Below, piece by piece: positions 1 to 8,518 of a stretch of DNA of 64,000 bases. Position numbers and translations under genes: made by a program. The DNA lies in assembly GCF_023148685.1 (NCBI RefSeq), contig NZ_JAHXNL010000005.1, forward strand, positions 124,001 to 188,000, read 5' to 3'. Below the pieces are notes generated by a model. The model was not told the DNA's origin and did not search any database. It was given only the letters and a program-made list of their open reading frames with translations. How positions within the stretch are numbered: position 1 is the first letter of the stretch; each line of letters begins with the position of its first letter. This DNA comes from Georgenia sp. EYE_87. GTDB lineage: Bacteria; Actinomycetota; Actinomycetes; Actinomycetales; Actinomycetaceae.

Positions 1-215
1 TCGTACGAACGGAGTTCCTTCCTCGTCGCACTGACGGGCGATACCGCCGCATAAGTCAATCGCTTAAGAGAAAGCGATCCAGAGCTCAACGGGGTCGCAT
101 GGCTCGCGAACGTCACTTCGAAGCCGTCCGGTACACCGGCAGCAACGCCTTCTGCTAGCGCCCTTACGCCGAAGTTCGGCGACTCTGGTTCCGCCCACAT
201 CACAAGTAACTTCAT
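1..215 (-). CDS. Polysaccharide pyruvyl transferase family protein, 5' part (runs off the window)
   Basis: Reading the minus strand from an ATG at 215 gives an uninterrupted 71-residue start, beginning MKLLVMWAEPESPNFGVRAL, that runs off the left edge. The pattern of a short hydrophobic strand followed by W-A-x-x-x-S-P-N-x-G-V-R-x-L is the usual N-terminus of WcaK/CsaB-like pyruvyl transferases, which add ketal pyruvate to surface polysaccharide sugars. A GAGGAAA ribosome binding site sits just upstream of the ATG. The gene starts 54 bases after the stop of the upstream glycosyltransferase, so it is probably the third gene of that operon. Only the N-terminal fifth or so is visible, so the family call rests on the start motif. 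Confidence 0.7.
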   Translation of the reverse strand, partial: MKLLVMWAEPESPNFGVRALAEGVAAGVPDGFEVTFASHATPLSSGSLSLKRLTYAAVSPVSATRKELRSY

Positions 216-269
216 TGATTTCCTCACGTGCCTTACCGGAGCGGGCTTGTGCCGATGGAAGATGTAACC

Positions 270-1367
270 CTATGCCAGCACACTTGCCAGCTTCTTGGTG
301 ACTGCGCTGAGCCGATACGGCTCGAGTACGGGATCCAAAGGGCTGAATGGCTCGATCCCGTCCAGCGAGTGGAAATCGGGCCGGGTCACATCGCATGCAA
401 GGAGTTTGCCTCGCAATTCGGGTGAGAACCCATCGAAAGCGAAGTCGGTCCCTATCACCGGCACTCCCTTGGCCAACGACTCCAATACTTTCACCTTCAT
501 ACCCCCACCGAGGCGTATCGGAGCAAGCGTAACGGAAACCTCACGATAAAAGTCCGCCACAGACGGCACTTCACCAAGAAGCGTGATGCCTGGCGGCGGT
601 TCACCCAACACATGCGAGTGTCGGCCGGCAACTAGGACGGACCAACCCTCTGACCGCAGGCGGGGCAACCAACTATCGACGAGCACTCGGTACGCGTCAA
701 CATTAGGCCAGTATTCAAAGTTTCCGATAAAGCCTGCCACTTTCGCGCCGCCTCCATGACGACGATTGACGGCCTGGAACTCATCGTCAGGCAGCGTGGA
801 CGGAATCCAGAGGTTGTCGATTCCTCGGGAGCGGAGCAGCTTATGATCCGACCAGCCTGTCGTAGTGACTATGTGGGCCCGACTTGCGTATCGTTGTTCG
901 TGCTGTGCTAGGTAGGCAGCTTGGAGTCTTGCAGATAAGCGGGCCGCGCCACGTCTGACGTGTCCTTCTCGTCGCGCGACGTCGCTCCAGACATCCATGA
1001 AGTCGAGCCATAGTCTTGCAGACGAAAGCCCGGAATATGGGGCCTGCGAGAGCGCACTGATAAGCACAATGTCGGTTTTGCTATTGTGGATAAGTCCCTT
1101 GAGGTGCGCGTCCCTTGCGCCCAACATGGTGGGCATCGGCAAAAAGTGCCGTTTTACGCGCCCTACCTGGCGGCGCACATCAGCGAGCGCACCGTCCCCT
1201 GTCCCCGTGGAAGGACTGACATCGCCCAGAGCAGCCCGCGGGTACGCGAGGGACACTTCGAAGCCGATTCGCCTTAGCGCATCAATGTGCGCACGGGTAC
1301 GAAGGGTCCCGCCGTGACGCGACTTGTATGGGTCGGTAATGCTAACCACCATGGCGCTACTCGCCAC
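270..1367 (-). CDS. Glycosyltransferase family 4 (GT4) protein
   Basis: A 365-residue predicted GT-B glycosyltransferase that would transfer a nucleotide-activated sugar to a growing surface glycan in the cytoplasm. The C-terminal half has the donor-binding pattern APIRLGGGMKVKVLESLAKG, with the lysine and glutamate typical of this family. The N-terminal half begins after the fourth codon or so with VVSITDPYKSRHGGTLR, a usual acceptor-domain start. The start is a GTG preceded by AAAGGGGG and overlaps the end of the upstream glycosyltransferase by 11 bases, so the two are co-translated. Codon usage is visibly less GC-rich than in the right-hand part of the window, as is common for polysaccharide loci. 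Donor and acceptor cannot be predicted. Confidence 0.8.
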   Translation of the reverse strand: MASSAMVVSITDPYKSRHGGTLRTRAHIDALRRIGFEVSLAYPRAALGDVSPSTGTGDGALADVRRQVGRVKRHFLPMPTMLGARDAHLKGLIHNSKTDIVLISALSQAPYSGLSSARLWLDFMDVWSDVARREGHVRRGAARLSARLQAAYLAQHEQRYASRAHIVTTTGWSDHKLLRSRGIDNLWIPSTLPDDEFQAVNRRHGGGAKVAGFIGNFEYWPNVDAYRVLVDSWLPRLRSEGWSVLVAGRHSHVLGEPPPGITLLGEVPSVADFYREVSVTLAPIRLGGGMKVKVLESLAKGVPVIGTDFAFDGFSPELRGKLLACDVTRPDFHSLDGIEPFSPLDPVLEPYRLSAVTKKLASVLA

Positions 1368-2514
1368 GAGCGCCCCCTTTCAGAGGCCTACTTACGGTCT
1401 CGCACACGTTCGCTATTTGCTGTTGGTATCGAGTCTTTGAAAAGTTATCGCGGACGTATTCGTATCCCGCAAGGGTCAACTTGCGCCACAGTTCTTCGTC
1501 TGAGGCAATCAATCGGATTGCCTCAGCGAGTTCGGACGGATTTTCGGGCCGAACCCGTATACCCGTGTGCATGTGTTCTACAATCTCGCGAAGCCCCTCG
1601 ACATCGGTGACCACAACTGGACGCATGGCAGCCATTGCCTCAGCTGCAACCGTACCGAACGGCTCCATTCGCGAAGGTACCACCACAATGTCTGCCTCCG
1701 CTAGGGACACAGCGACGTCACTCCTGAAGCCAGAAAAGTGGACTCGATCGGAGAGTCCATTCGTCCGAACAAACTCCGCCAACTCGTCGCGGAACCATTC
1801 GTAGCCGGGGAATACGTCACCGACCAAATCAAGTTTCACGTCTACGCCTTGGCGCACAAGGTGCAGCACTGCCTCGAGCAGAACGTCCTGTCCCTTTCGC
1901 GGACTCAAACGACCGACCGCCAACAGAGAGACCTCGCCCACTATCGCACGCGGGGAGTACTTATAATATGGCTCCCAATCTTTCCCGTTGTAAATGACTA
2001 CACTACGCTGACTGAGTCGGGAATGATTTCGTACGACAAATGAACGTGTTGCTTCGCTGTTGCAGACGATTGCCGATGCTAGCCTCAAAGGAGCAGTAAG
2101 CCCCTTTTGTAAGGGTCTAGAAATGCTTGCTTCGACTTCTCTTACGTGCACAACAGACTGTATCCGAAACAGCCACGCCCCGATGAGCCACAGCGGTTGA
2201 ATTATGGTATTGACATATACCAGCTCGGGTCGAGATCGTCCGAGGATTCGCAGGATGCTAGCGAGCCCGTAAATGCTCGCCACCATCAATTTCATGAGTC
2301 TCAGCGGATGCGCGTCACGCTTACGCAGGACCGGCACTGGCCGATCCAAGACGGCGGCTCCAGCAGAATGGAACTCACGTCCCAGGGGTCCATGATCCGG
2401 AACGATAACCGTCACTTCATTACCCGCAGCAACGAGAGCAGCGACAGTCTCGACTGCCATGCGGTCACTTCCGTACAATTCTGTGCCAGGATGAGCGAAT
2501 ACTATTCGGGACAT
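1357..2514 (-). CDS. Glycosyltransferase family 4 (GT4) protein
   Basis: A 385-residue GT-B fold glycosyltransferase. The N-terminus (MSRIVFAHPGTELYGSDRM) has the GT4 glycine-containing acceptor loop. The C-terminal Rossmann domain has VVPSRMEPFGTVAAEAMA, an exact E-x7-E donor-binding motif. I chose the ATG at 2514 because GGAG lies five bases upstream; a longer in-frame start at 2565 adds 17 residues unlike the family. It is the first gene of the glycosyltransferase-glycosyltransferase-pyruvyl transferase run, and its 3' end overlaps the next gene. It probably acts in exopolysaccharide or cell-wall glycan assembly together with the Wzz-type kinase at 11.1 kb, although that link is by inference. 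Confidence 0.82.
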   Translation of the reverse strand: MSRIVFAHPGTELYGSDRMAVETVAALVAAGNEVTVIVPDHGPLGREFHSAGAAVLDRPVPVLRKRDAHPLRLMKLMVASIYGLASILRILGRSRPELVYVNTIIQPLWLIGAWLFRIQSVVHVREVEASISRPLQKGLTAPLRLASAIVCNSEATRSFVVRNHSRLSQRSVVIYNGKDWEPYYKYSPRAIVGEVSLLAVGRLSPRKGQDVLLEAVLHLVRQGVDVKLDLVGDVFPGYEWFRDELAEFVRTNGLSDRVHFSGFRSDVAVSLAEADIVVVPSRMEPFGTVAAEAMAAMRPVVVTDVEGLREIVEHMHTGIRVRPENPSELAEAIRLIASDEELWRKLTLAGYEYVRDNFSKTRYQQQIANVCETVSRPLKGGARGE

Positions 2515-3079
2515 CAATGCTCCAGTTGAGACGCGATTTGGCGGGCTGCTCGCAGCGCCTTCCACGACTGCTCAGCAGACGAGGAACTGTGCTCTGGAGC
2601 AGATATCCAAGCCTTCGCTGCGGTAAGAGGGTTCACGATGAGATCGCTCTACCCATCCTTCACTCGTTGAACGTCGACCGACAAGCGCCATTCTCCAGGC
2701 GACTCACGCAAGGTTCACCACCTGCACTATCGCCCGTGACGACACGCACCCAGGCCTCCACATGCATAGACCCGAGAGGGTCTGAGCGCGCGGGCCACTT
2801 CCCACGGAGTAGTACGACTATATCGGAACAGCCGAAGCACCTCGATCATTGTCCGACTTCTCACATTCGCCGTGGCATGGTCGAGGTGATCGCTTCACAG
2901 CTCATGACGCCCGCCAGGAACGCCGCGGGCGGGCTGGTTCGATCCCTGCCGCCGTCCCTATGCGACCGTGAAGGTCTTCTCGTTCCTATAAGCACATCAG
3001 TCGGGACGTCCGTGCCCGCCCACACAACGGTAGATGTCCTCCATCGCCCCAAACCTCCTCGGGAGAGACTCTGTCAATG
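2515..3079. other. Gene-free stretch upstream of the glycosyltransferase operon
   Basis: These 565 bases lie between the start of a minus-strand glycosyltransferase and the stop of the CAP-domain lipoprotein. Open frames exist on both strands, but none has a recognisable protein, a good ribosome binding site or the codon bias of the neighbours. It must contain the promoter for the minus-strand glycosyltransferases. I see no convincing RNA gene or long hairpin here. Confidence 0.5.
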
Positions 3080-3547
3080 TCACCCTAGGAAAATTTGTGC
3101 GCACAGCATATCGTCGCCGTTTTGAACACATCCGACGCCTAGTTTCTGCAGAGATGCGTCCACCATATTGTTCCTGTGGCCGGGAGACTCAATCCAAGCA
3201 GCAACGACCTCGCGAGGCGAAGCGCTGCTGTTGGCTAGATTCTCAGCGGATAAGTTAACGTCACAACTGTCAAGGACGGGTTTCATTGGGGCGTGGCTGA
3301 GTTCGGCAGCCCCGATGAGGGCAGCAGCCCGAGTGAGGGCGGCAGCTTCAGCACAGGTGGACTCTGTGAACGGGGGCAGACCCTCAGCTTCGCGGAAGTC
3401 GTTCGTCTGCACGAAGAGTTCGTGAGCATAATCGGTAGGCGGGTAAGGTGATGGAATGCTAGAAGGATGCGGCTGACGGACATCGCCGCACGCAACTAAG
3501 AACAACAAGCACGAACAGATCAGACCCATGTACCGTCGACGACTCAT
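3080..3547 (-). CDS. CAP/SCP-domain lipoprotein
   Basis: A 155-residue secreted lipoprotein. The N-terminus MSRRRYMGLICSCLLFLVAC is a basic n-region, a hydrophobic core and a lipobox ending in Cys20, so it should be membrane-anchored outside the cell. The remainder is a small CAP domain of the allergen V5/PR-1/SCP type: an N-terminal helix with NDFREAEGLPPF, a mid-domain LSHAP histidine segment, AENLA, and the signature W-I-E-S-P-G-H-R-N-N-M. Bacterial CAP proteins are associated with the envelope, but their biochemical role is generally unsettled. The ATG at 3547 gives a compact signal peptide; an earlier TTG is less likely. The gene lies 72 bases downstream of the LPXTG protein gene, behind a strong hairpin. 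Confidence 0.82.
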   Translation of the reverse strand: MSRRRYMGLICSCLLFLVACGDVRQPHPSSIPSPYPPTDYAHELFVQTNDFREAEGLPPFTESTCAEAAALTRAAALIGAAELSHAPMKPVLDSCDVNLSAENLANSSASPREVVAAWIESPGHRNNMVDASLQKLGVGCVQNGDDMLCAQIFLG

Positions 3548-3568
3548 GATGATTCTCTGCAACAACGA

Positions 3569-3600
3569 GAGGGCCCCCGCATATGCGCGGGGGCCCCTCG
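3569..3600 (-). terminator. Strong GC hairpin after the LPXTG gene
   Basis: GGGCCCCCGC at 3571-3580 pairs perfectly with GCGGGGGCCC at 3587-3596 around a six-base loop, and flanking GAG/CTC extends the stem. It lies 20 bases past the stop of the minus-strand LPXTG gene and just before the CAP lipoprotein start. The T-tract is weak, so some read-through into the lipoprotein gene is possible. Confidence 0.65.
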
Positions 3601-3619
3601 CTGATGTGTAGTCGCTGGC

Positions 3620-4141
3620 CTAGACCTGCGCCTGGCGACGCGCGAAGACAAGCACGCCAGCGCCTGCTGCCAGTAGTGCCGCCGCGCCAACTACAAGCGG
3701 GGTGCTGGTGGCACCGGTGTCGGGAAGGGTGGTCCCGCCCGCTGCGTCATCGCTGCCTGTGCCGGCCCCGGTCGCCGGGTCGCCGACCGTCACGGTCGAC
3801 TCTTCGACCACCTCGCCGTTTTCGTCGACGGCGGTGATGGTGTAGACGGCTTCCTCGTTCAGCGTGACGCTGAAGGTAGCGGCTCCGTTTACGGTCGCCT
3901 TCTCCATCGTCTGCGAACCGGCGATCTCGATGGCCGAGTTCGGCACGTTCGCCGAGGCGATGGTGAGGCCGAAGAGCGCGTTCTCGTTCGGACCCTCCAG
4001 GTTGATGTCGAAGGGCACGCCCTGCGCAACGGACGCGGGCACGTCAGCCTCGTACGGGTCGTCTTCGTAGGCAAGGGCGGCGGTGGGCGCGAGGATGATG
4101 GCCGCGGTGGCCGCGGTTGTGCTGAGTGCGCGTCGAAGCAT
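3620..4141 (-). CDS. LPXTG-anchored surface protein
   Basis: A 173-residue cell-wall protein. It has a signal peptide (MLRRALSTTAATAAIILAPT and an A-L-A cleavage region near residue 24). An Ig-like beta domain of about 95 residues follows, then a Gly/Thr-rich spacer. The C-terminal sorting signal is LPDTG at residues 139-143, a hydrophobic segment and a final ARRQ tail. Sortase should cleave in LPDTG and link the protein to peptidoglycan; the sortase at 10 kb is a candidate enzyme. The ATG at 4141 has GGGGGA eight bases upstream. The gene follows the DUF4012 gene by 57 bases on the same strand. No binding partner can be inferred. Confidence 0.88.
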   Translation of the reverse strand: MLRRALSTTAATAAIILAPTAALAYEDDPYEADVPASVAQGVPFDINLEGPNENALFGLTIASANVPNSAIEIAGSQTMEKATVNGAATFSVTLNEEAVYTITAVDENGEVVEESTVTVGDPATGAGTGSDDAAGGTTLPDTGATSTPLVVGAAALLAAGAGVLVFARRQAQV

Positions 4142-4198
4142 GGTGTGTTCCCCCAGTGGAGTGCGACAAGAGCTGGCTGTCGTCCGAAACCGTACCAA

Positions 4199-6007
4199 TC
4201 AAGTTCCACAAGGGGAAGTTGAAGTCCAGAACTGACCACTGACGGGCCCCGGCGTCATGCGCACCTGTGGGGCGCCGGGCTGGTCGGACGCCGTCTCGAT
4301 GTCGTACTCGAACGTGACCGAGTGCCGCGGCGAAAGCTCCAACTTGTGCGTTCCCATCGAGAGTCCGTTGTGCACACGCGGCGTGTAACTCGTAGCGTCG
4401 CTGGTGGACCTGGCATCGATGATGCGTCCACCCGTGGGAGCATAGACGAGCACGTCGGACCGGATGTTGCCCACGGGCACCGCGTGTCCCCCACCGCTCA
4501 GGTATGCGGGAAGCTCGGCGTAGTTCTCCGGCACCGATGAAGTAACCGTGACGACGAGTGTGAATTGCTGGGACCCGTCCGAGCGACACTGGTGGGCAGT
4601 GATCTTCGCCTTCATCCGCTCGTAGTAGCCGATCTTGGCCGCGCTGCGGTCATTCAGGTACACACCGACCACGGGCGCGTCGGTAGTGCTTCCTCGGAGC
4701 TCTCCACTAAGCGTCGTCCCCGCGAGCAATGCCTGTTCAGGCTCGTGCGCCGACCACACCATGAGACGTCCCTCGTCGGCGACTTGGTCGAGCAAGCCAA
4801 CGGTGGCAGCAGGATCCGCACCGCCGCCCATCACCGAACCGAAGATAGAGCCCGCTGCAATCGAGAAGAACTCGTCCTGAACGGACGGGTCCTCGATATC
4901 GAGATATACGTGGTTCAGCAGTACCTGGGCGGCGTTCTCTGACGTCAGTTGCTGACCGGTGGGAAGCATGACCGGACCGGTTGCCTGCAGCAGCGTCTGC
5001 AGCGCGACGGGGTCGATGGAGAGAACACCATCTACTTCACTGCCAACTTCCCGGCGCCACATCTCGTGCGCAATCTCGGCACTGCGGGGAAAGTCTGGTG
5101 TGAAGGTCACGTCCTGCATGTACCGTCCGAGTTGAGTGCCGAACATGGCGCGCTCGACGTTGGTGATCTCAACCACAGGTTCTACGAACGGACCGAACGA
5201 CGACGCCGGCCGCTGCTCGACTAGATCGATGACGCCCCGGTCTGCGCGCAGCAGCACTACTGCTCCAGGAATGCCGCCAGTAGCGCGCGGTTCCGCGTTG
5301 TTCTGCACCAGCAGCAGGTAGTCGCGCGGTTCATCGGCGCCCATCATGGGCGGGATTAGTCGGACCGCGCGGGAGGCGGTGGCGGTGAGCGAGGCGATGG
5401 CATCAACCTGACCGGTGAGTTCGGCCATCGGCCCGCGCAGTTGCTCCGCGAGCGCATTGGGATCGACGCTCTCTAGAGTTGACCGTGCCGTCTGGAGCGT
5501 CTCGTCCGCCCTGACCACCTGCGGGGCAACGTCTACGATTGGGGCAAGATCGATGCGGCCTTCCACGGGCGCCATCCGCGACGGATCGACAATCTGAACG
5601 GCCTCGATGAGATCGCTCAGTGCGCCGGTGGAAAGGTCGTCCACTACTGCGCTCACCGTCTGCACAGCATGGACGTTCACGCCGAGCCCGGGCACCTTGC
5701 CCAAGAGCGTCCAATGCGGACCGTAAGTCGCCTGCCGCGCCTTTGCCGTGTGCTCCGGTAATTCCTTCGCGGTCGCCGCAGCGCTCTCTCGGTCACCGGC
5801 TTCCACCTGCGCCTGCAGTGTGCGTACCTGGTCTGCAACAGTTCGCAGCTCGGCGTATGCAGTACGCACGTCGAGCGCCAGAGCAGCCCCGACAATGACG
5901 ACGACCACCATCAGGCCGCTCAGGACGCCACCCAAGGCGCCCAGGACTGAGTTCAGCCTGCGACGTCCTGGCCTCGAAGCGTGGCGCGATCTTCGCGGGC
6001 CAGTCAC
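4199..6007 (-). CDS. DUF4012 domain membrane-anchored protein
   Basis: About 602 residues. A basic cytoplasmic N-terminus is followed by one transmembrane helix (VLSGLMVVVVIVGAALALDV), a helical region of about 150 residues, and a large extracellular DUF4012 domain. That domain contains LLLVQNNAEPRATGGIPGA, the hallmark of DUF4012. Members usually occur in exopolysaccharide or cell-wall glycan loci of actinomycetes; no biochemical activity is established to my knowledge. I chose the GTG at 6007 because GAGGGA lies upstream at normal spacing. In-frame ATG codons at 6097 and further upstream would add an Arg/Pro-rich tail with poor initiation signals. It is likely co-transcribed with the LPXTG gene. 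Confidence 0.85.
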   Translation of the reverse strand: MTGPRRSRHASRPGRRRLNSVLGALGGVLSGLMVVVVIVGAALALDVRTAYAELRTVADQVRTLQAQVEAGDRESAAATAKELPEHTAKARQATYGPHWTLLGKVPGLGVNVHAVQTVSAVVDDLSTGALSDLIEAVQIVDPSRMAPVEGRIDLAPIVDVAPQVVRADETLQTARSTLESVDPNALAEQLRGPMAELTGQVDAIASLTATASRAVRLIPPMMGADEPRDYLLLVQNNAEPRATGGIPGAVVLLRADRGVIDLVEQRPASSFGPFVEPVVEITNVERAMFGTQLGRYMQDVTFTPDFPRSAEIAHEMWRREVGSEVDGVLSIDPVALQTLLQATGPVMLPTGQQLTSENAAQVLLNHVYLDIEDPSVQDEFFSIAAGSIFGSVMGGGADPAATVGLLDQVADEGRLMVWSAHEPEQALLAGTTLSGELRGSTTDAPVVGVYLNDRSAAKIGYYERMKAKITAHQCRSDGSQQFTLVVTVTSSVPENYAELPAYLSGGGHAVPVGNIRSDVLVYAPTGGRIIDARSTSDATSYTPRVHNGLSMGTHKLELSPRHSVTFEYDIETASDQPGAPQVRMTPGPVSGQFWTSTSPCGT

Positions 6008-6185
6008 GCGTCCCTCACAGTGCCGCTGTACCCGGCCCGGCGGCCCGTGCGAGGTCCCTTCGGGGCGTGCTGGATCGAGAGAGGTTCCAGGGCGCATAGC
6101 CCCCGATACTAGGTGAGGTCCGCATGAGCACACACAGCCCGCGATACCGTGGACGGCTGACTTTCAGACCAAGGCGAGGACACGC

Positions 6186-6776
6186 ATGGCATACCGATCA
6201 GGCGACAACTTCACCGTTTTATCGGTGTGCACGGGCAACATTTGCCGCTCACCCGCAGTCGAGCACCTCTTCCGCGCCGCCTTCGGGAGGAACAGCGGAG
6301 TCGTTTTCGCCAGCGCGGGCACCGGGGCGCTCGTCGGTCAGGCGGTGCACGGGCCGATGGCGGACCTCCTTCGGGAGGTCGACGTCCCTGCCGGCGGCTT
6401 CGCGGCCCGACGAGTGACCGAGCAGATGCTGCGAGACGCAGGCCTCGTGCTGCCGCTAACCCGGGAGCACCGGTCCGACGTTGTCGAGCTGGCCCCTGCC
6501 GTCGTGCGGCGGACCTTCACCCTGCGTGAGTTCGCCCGGCTCGCGTCCCAGGTGGACCGGGACGAGCTCGAGGAGAAGGCAGGTGGCCCGAACGCGACGC
6601 CCGCCTCCCGGCTCGATGCCCTAGTACCGCTGGCGGCCGCCCACAGGTCCGCCGTCGACCCGGAGCTGGACGACGTCGTCGACCCCTACCGGCGGGAGCT
6701 GCCGGTGTACCGGCAGTCCTTCGACCAGATCCTCCCCGCCGTGCGCACCATCGCTCAGATCGCGCTGCGGCTCTGA
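6186..6776 (+). CDS. Low-molecular-weight protein tyrosine phosphatase (Wzb-like)
   Basis: A 196-residue cytoplasmic phosphatase. The P-loop V-C-T-G-N-I-C-R-S-P (residues 14-23, nucleophile Cys15 and Arg21) fits the C-x5-R-S LMW-PTP motif. The C-terminal DDVVDPYRREL supplies the D-P general-acid motif. In polysaccharide loci such enzymes dephosphorylate bacterial tyrosine (BY) kinases; the Wzz/BY-kinase fusion at 11.1 kb is a plausible partner. It runs opposite to the DUF4012 gene, leaving about 180 bases for divergent promoters. The protein is longer than the 145-160 residues usual for Wzb because of a central insertion containing an acidic helix. Confidence 0.9.
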   Translation: MAYRSGDNFTVLSVCTGNICRSPAVEHLFRAAFGRNSGVVFASAGTGALVGQAVHGPMADLLREVDVPAGGFAARRVTEQMLRDAGLVLPLTREHRSDVVELAPAVVRRTFTLREFARLASQVDRDELEEKAGGPNATPASRLDALVPLAAAHRSAVDPELDDVVDPYRRELPVYRQSFDQILPAVRTIAQIALRL

Positions 6777-6836
6777 TCCCTCAGCTTCCCGACGGCGGAA
6801 GTCGCCGTGGCCCCGATGCACGGCACCGCTGAACCA

Positions 6837-6870
6837 CAGCAGCCCCCGGCCGCACGGCCGGGGGCTGCTG
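6837..6870. terminator. Bidirectional hairpin between convergent genes
   Basis: CAGCAGCCCCCGGCCG is followed by a two-base loop and its exact complement, giving a 16-bp perfect stem. It sits between the stop codons of the phosphatase (plus strand) and the purine permease (minus strand), where it can terminate both transcripts. Confidence 0.85.
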
Positions 6871-6884
6871 GTGTCGCGAGGTCG

Positions 6885-8357
6885 TCAGCGCAGCCCGAGC
6901 GCCTGCTCGATCGGGCCGATGGCGAAGTAGACGACGAAGAGCAACGCCACGATCCACATGAGCCAGTGCACCTTCCGCGCGCCGCCCTTGCGAGCCGCGG
7001 AGAGAACGACGTAGGCGATGAAGCCCGCGCCGATCCCCACGGTGATGGAGTAGGCGAACGGCATGAGGATGATCGTGAGGAACGCGGGGATGGCGATGGC
7101 GGCGTCGCGCCACGGGATCTCCGTGACCTGCATCATCATCAGGAAGCCGACGATCACCAGTGCCGGCGTCGCGGCCTCGTAGGGCACGAACGCCGTCAGC
7201 GGAGAGAGGAACGTCGCGAGCAGGAACGCGATGCCGGTAACGATCGAGGCCAGACCGGTGCGGGCGCCGTCGCCGACACCCGTGGCGGACTCGATGTAGC
7301 TCGTGTTGGAGGAGACGCCGGCGGCGCCACCGGCGGCCGCGGCGATGGAGTCAACCACGAGGATGGAGCGGGTGCGCGGCGGGTTGCCGTCCTCGTCGAG
7401 CAGGTCGGCCTCGGCGCCGATGGCGACCATCGTGCCCATGGTGTCGAAGAAGTCGGCCAGCATGATCGAGAAGATCAGCAGGATCGCGGCGACGGGGCCG
7501 AGCTTCTCGAAGGCGCCGAAGAGCGAGAACTCGCCCAGGGTGCCGAAGTCGGGTGCCTGGACCGGGGACCCGGTCAGGGCCGGGACGGTCAGCGCCCAGC
7601 CGCCGACGTTGTTCTCCGGGTCGGCGGCGCCGACCTTGGCGACGGCCTCGACGATCACGGCCAGCACCGCGGCCACGACTATGCCGATGAGGATCGCGCC
7701 GCGCACGCCCTTGACCATGAGGAAGGCGATCAGGAGCAGGCCGACGACGAACACCAGCGCCGGCCAGCCGACGAGCGAGCCGTTGACGCCGAGCTGGAGC
7801 GGAGTGCCGCCGGGGCGGACGATCCCGGCGTTGACCAGGCCGACGAGGGCGATGAACAGGCCGATGCCGACGGAGATGGCGACCTTGAGGGAGTGCGGGA
7901 CGGCCCGGAAGACGGCCTCACGCAGCCCCGTGAGGACCAGGACCAGGATCACCAGGCCCTCGAGGACGATGAGGCCCATGGCGTCGCCCCACGTCATGCC
8001 CGGCAGGTTGACGATGGTGAAGGCGAGCAGCGCGTTGATGCCCATGCCGGCTGCGAGCGCCAGCGGGTAGTTCGCGACGGCGCCCATGAGGATCGACATG
8101 AGTCCGGCGACCAGGGCCGTGCCCGCGGCGACCGCCGGCAGGTTCGGCTCGGAGCCGCCGCCGAGGAACGCGCCGGTGGAGTCCGGCGTGGACAGAATCA
8201 GCGGGTTCACCACGAGGATGTAGGACATTGCGAAGAACGTGACGAGTCCGCCGCGGATCTCGCGGCCCACGGTCGAGCCGCGCTCGGTGATCCGGAACGT
8301 CCGGTCGAGCCAGCTGTCAGTAGTCCTGGGGGGCGCGCTCTGCGCAGGGGTGCTCAC
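6885..8357 (-). CDS. NCS2-family purine permease (AzgA-like)
   Basis: A 490-residue polytopic membrane transporter, predicted to import adenine, guanine or hypoxanthine with protons. The AzgA subgroup is recognised by the N-terminal amphipathic segment with GGLVTFFAMSYILVVNPLIL, by YPLALAAGMGINALLAF in the third helix, and by the later acidic segment ADFFDTMGTMVAIG. About 12-14 hydrophobic segments are evident, and the length is normal for the family. Initiation is at a GTG with no strong ribosome binding site. It appears monocistronic and faces the phosphatase gene. The 160 bases upstream showed no purine riboswitch-like element that I could recognise. Confidence 0.9.
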   Translation of the reverse strand: MSTPAQSAPPRTTDSWLDRTFRITERGSTVGREIRGGLVTFFAMSYILVVNPLILSTPDSTGAFLGGGSEPNLPAVAAGTALVAGLMSILMGAVANYPLALAAGMGINALLAFTIVNLPGMTWGDAMGLIVLEGLVILVLVLTGLREAVFRAVPHSLKVAISVGIGLFIALVGLVNAGIVRPGGTPLQLGVNGSLVGWPALVFVVGLLLIAFLMVKGVRGAILIGIVVAAVLAVIVEAVAKVGAADPENNVGGWALTVPALTGSPVQAPDFGTLGEFSLFGAFEKLGPVAAILLIFSIMLADFFDTMGTMVAIGAEADLLDEDGNPPRTRSILVVDSIAAAAGGAAGVSSNTSYIESATGVGDGARTGLASIVTGIAFLLATFLSPLTAFVPYEAATPALVIVGFLMMMQVTEIPWRDAAIAIPAFLTIILMPFAYSITVGIGAGFIAYVVLSAARKGGARKVHWLMWIVALLFVVYFAIGPIEQALGLR

Positions 8358-8518
8358 AAGGGCGGATTGTCGCAGAACGCCCCGAAAGAGGGAACAACCG
8401 TCTCGCGATGATCGTTAGTCCGCAGGGGCGCAACGCCGCCGGACCTCGATGAGACTGCACCTCACGACTCCGGTCACTCGCTCAAGGCCAGAACCGGCCG
8501 GATGTCGGACTTGCTCCC

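Noticed and set aside
2930-2960. tRNA T-arm-like sequence (CTGGTTCGATCCCTGC)
   Set aside because: The stem has a mismatch, no matching acceptor stem or D-arm can be built upstream, and no CCA follows.
8358-8518. Purine riboswitch upstream of the NCS2 permease
   Set aside because: No conserved purine-aptamer core or three-way junction could be recognised; the stretch is plain GC-rich sequence.
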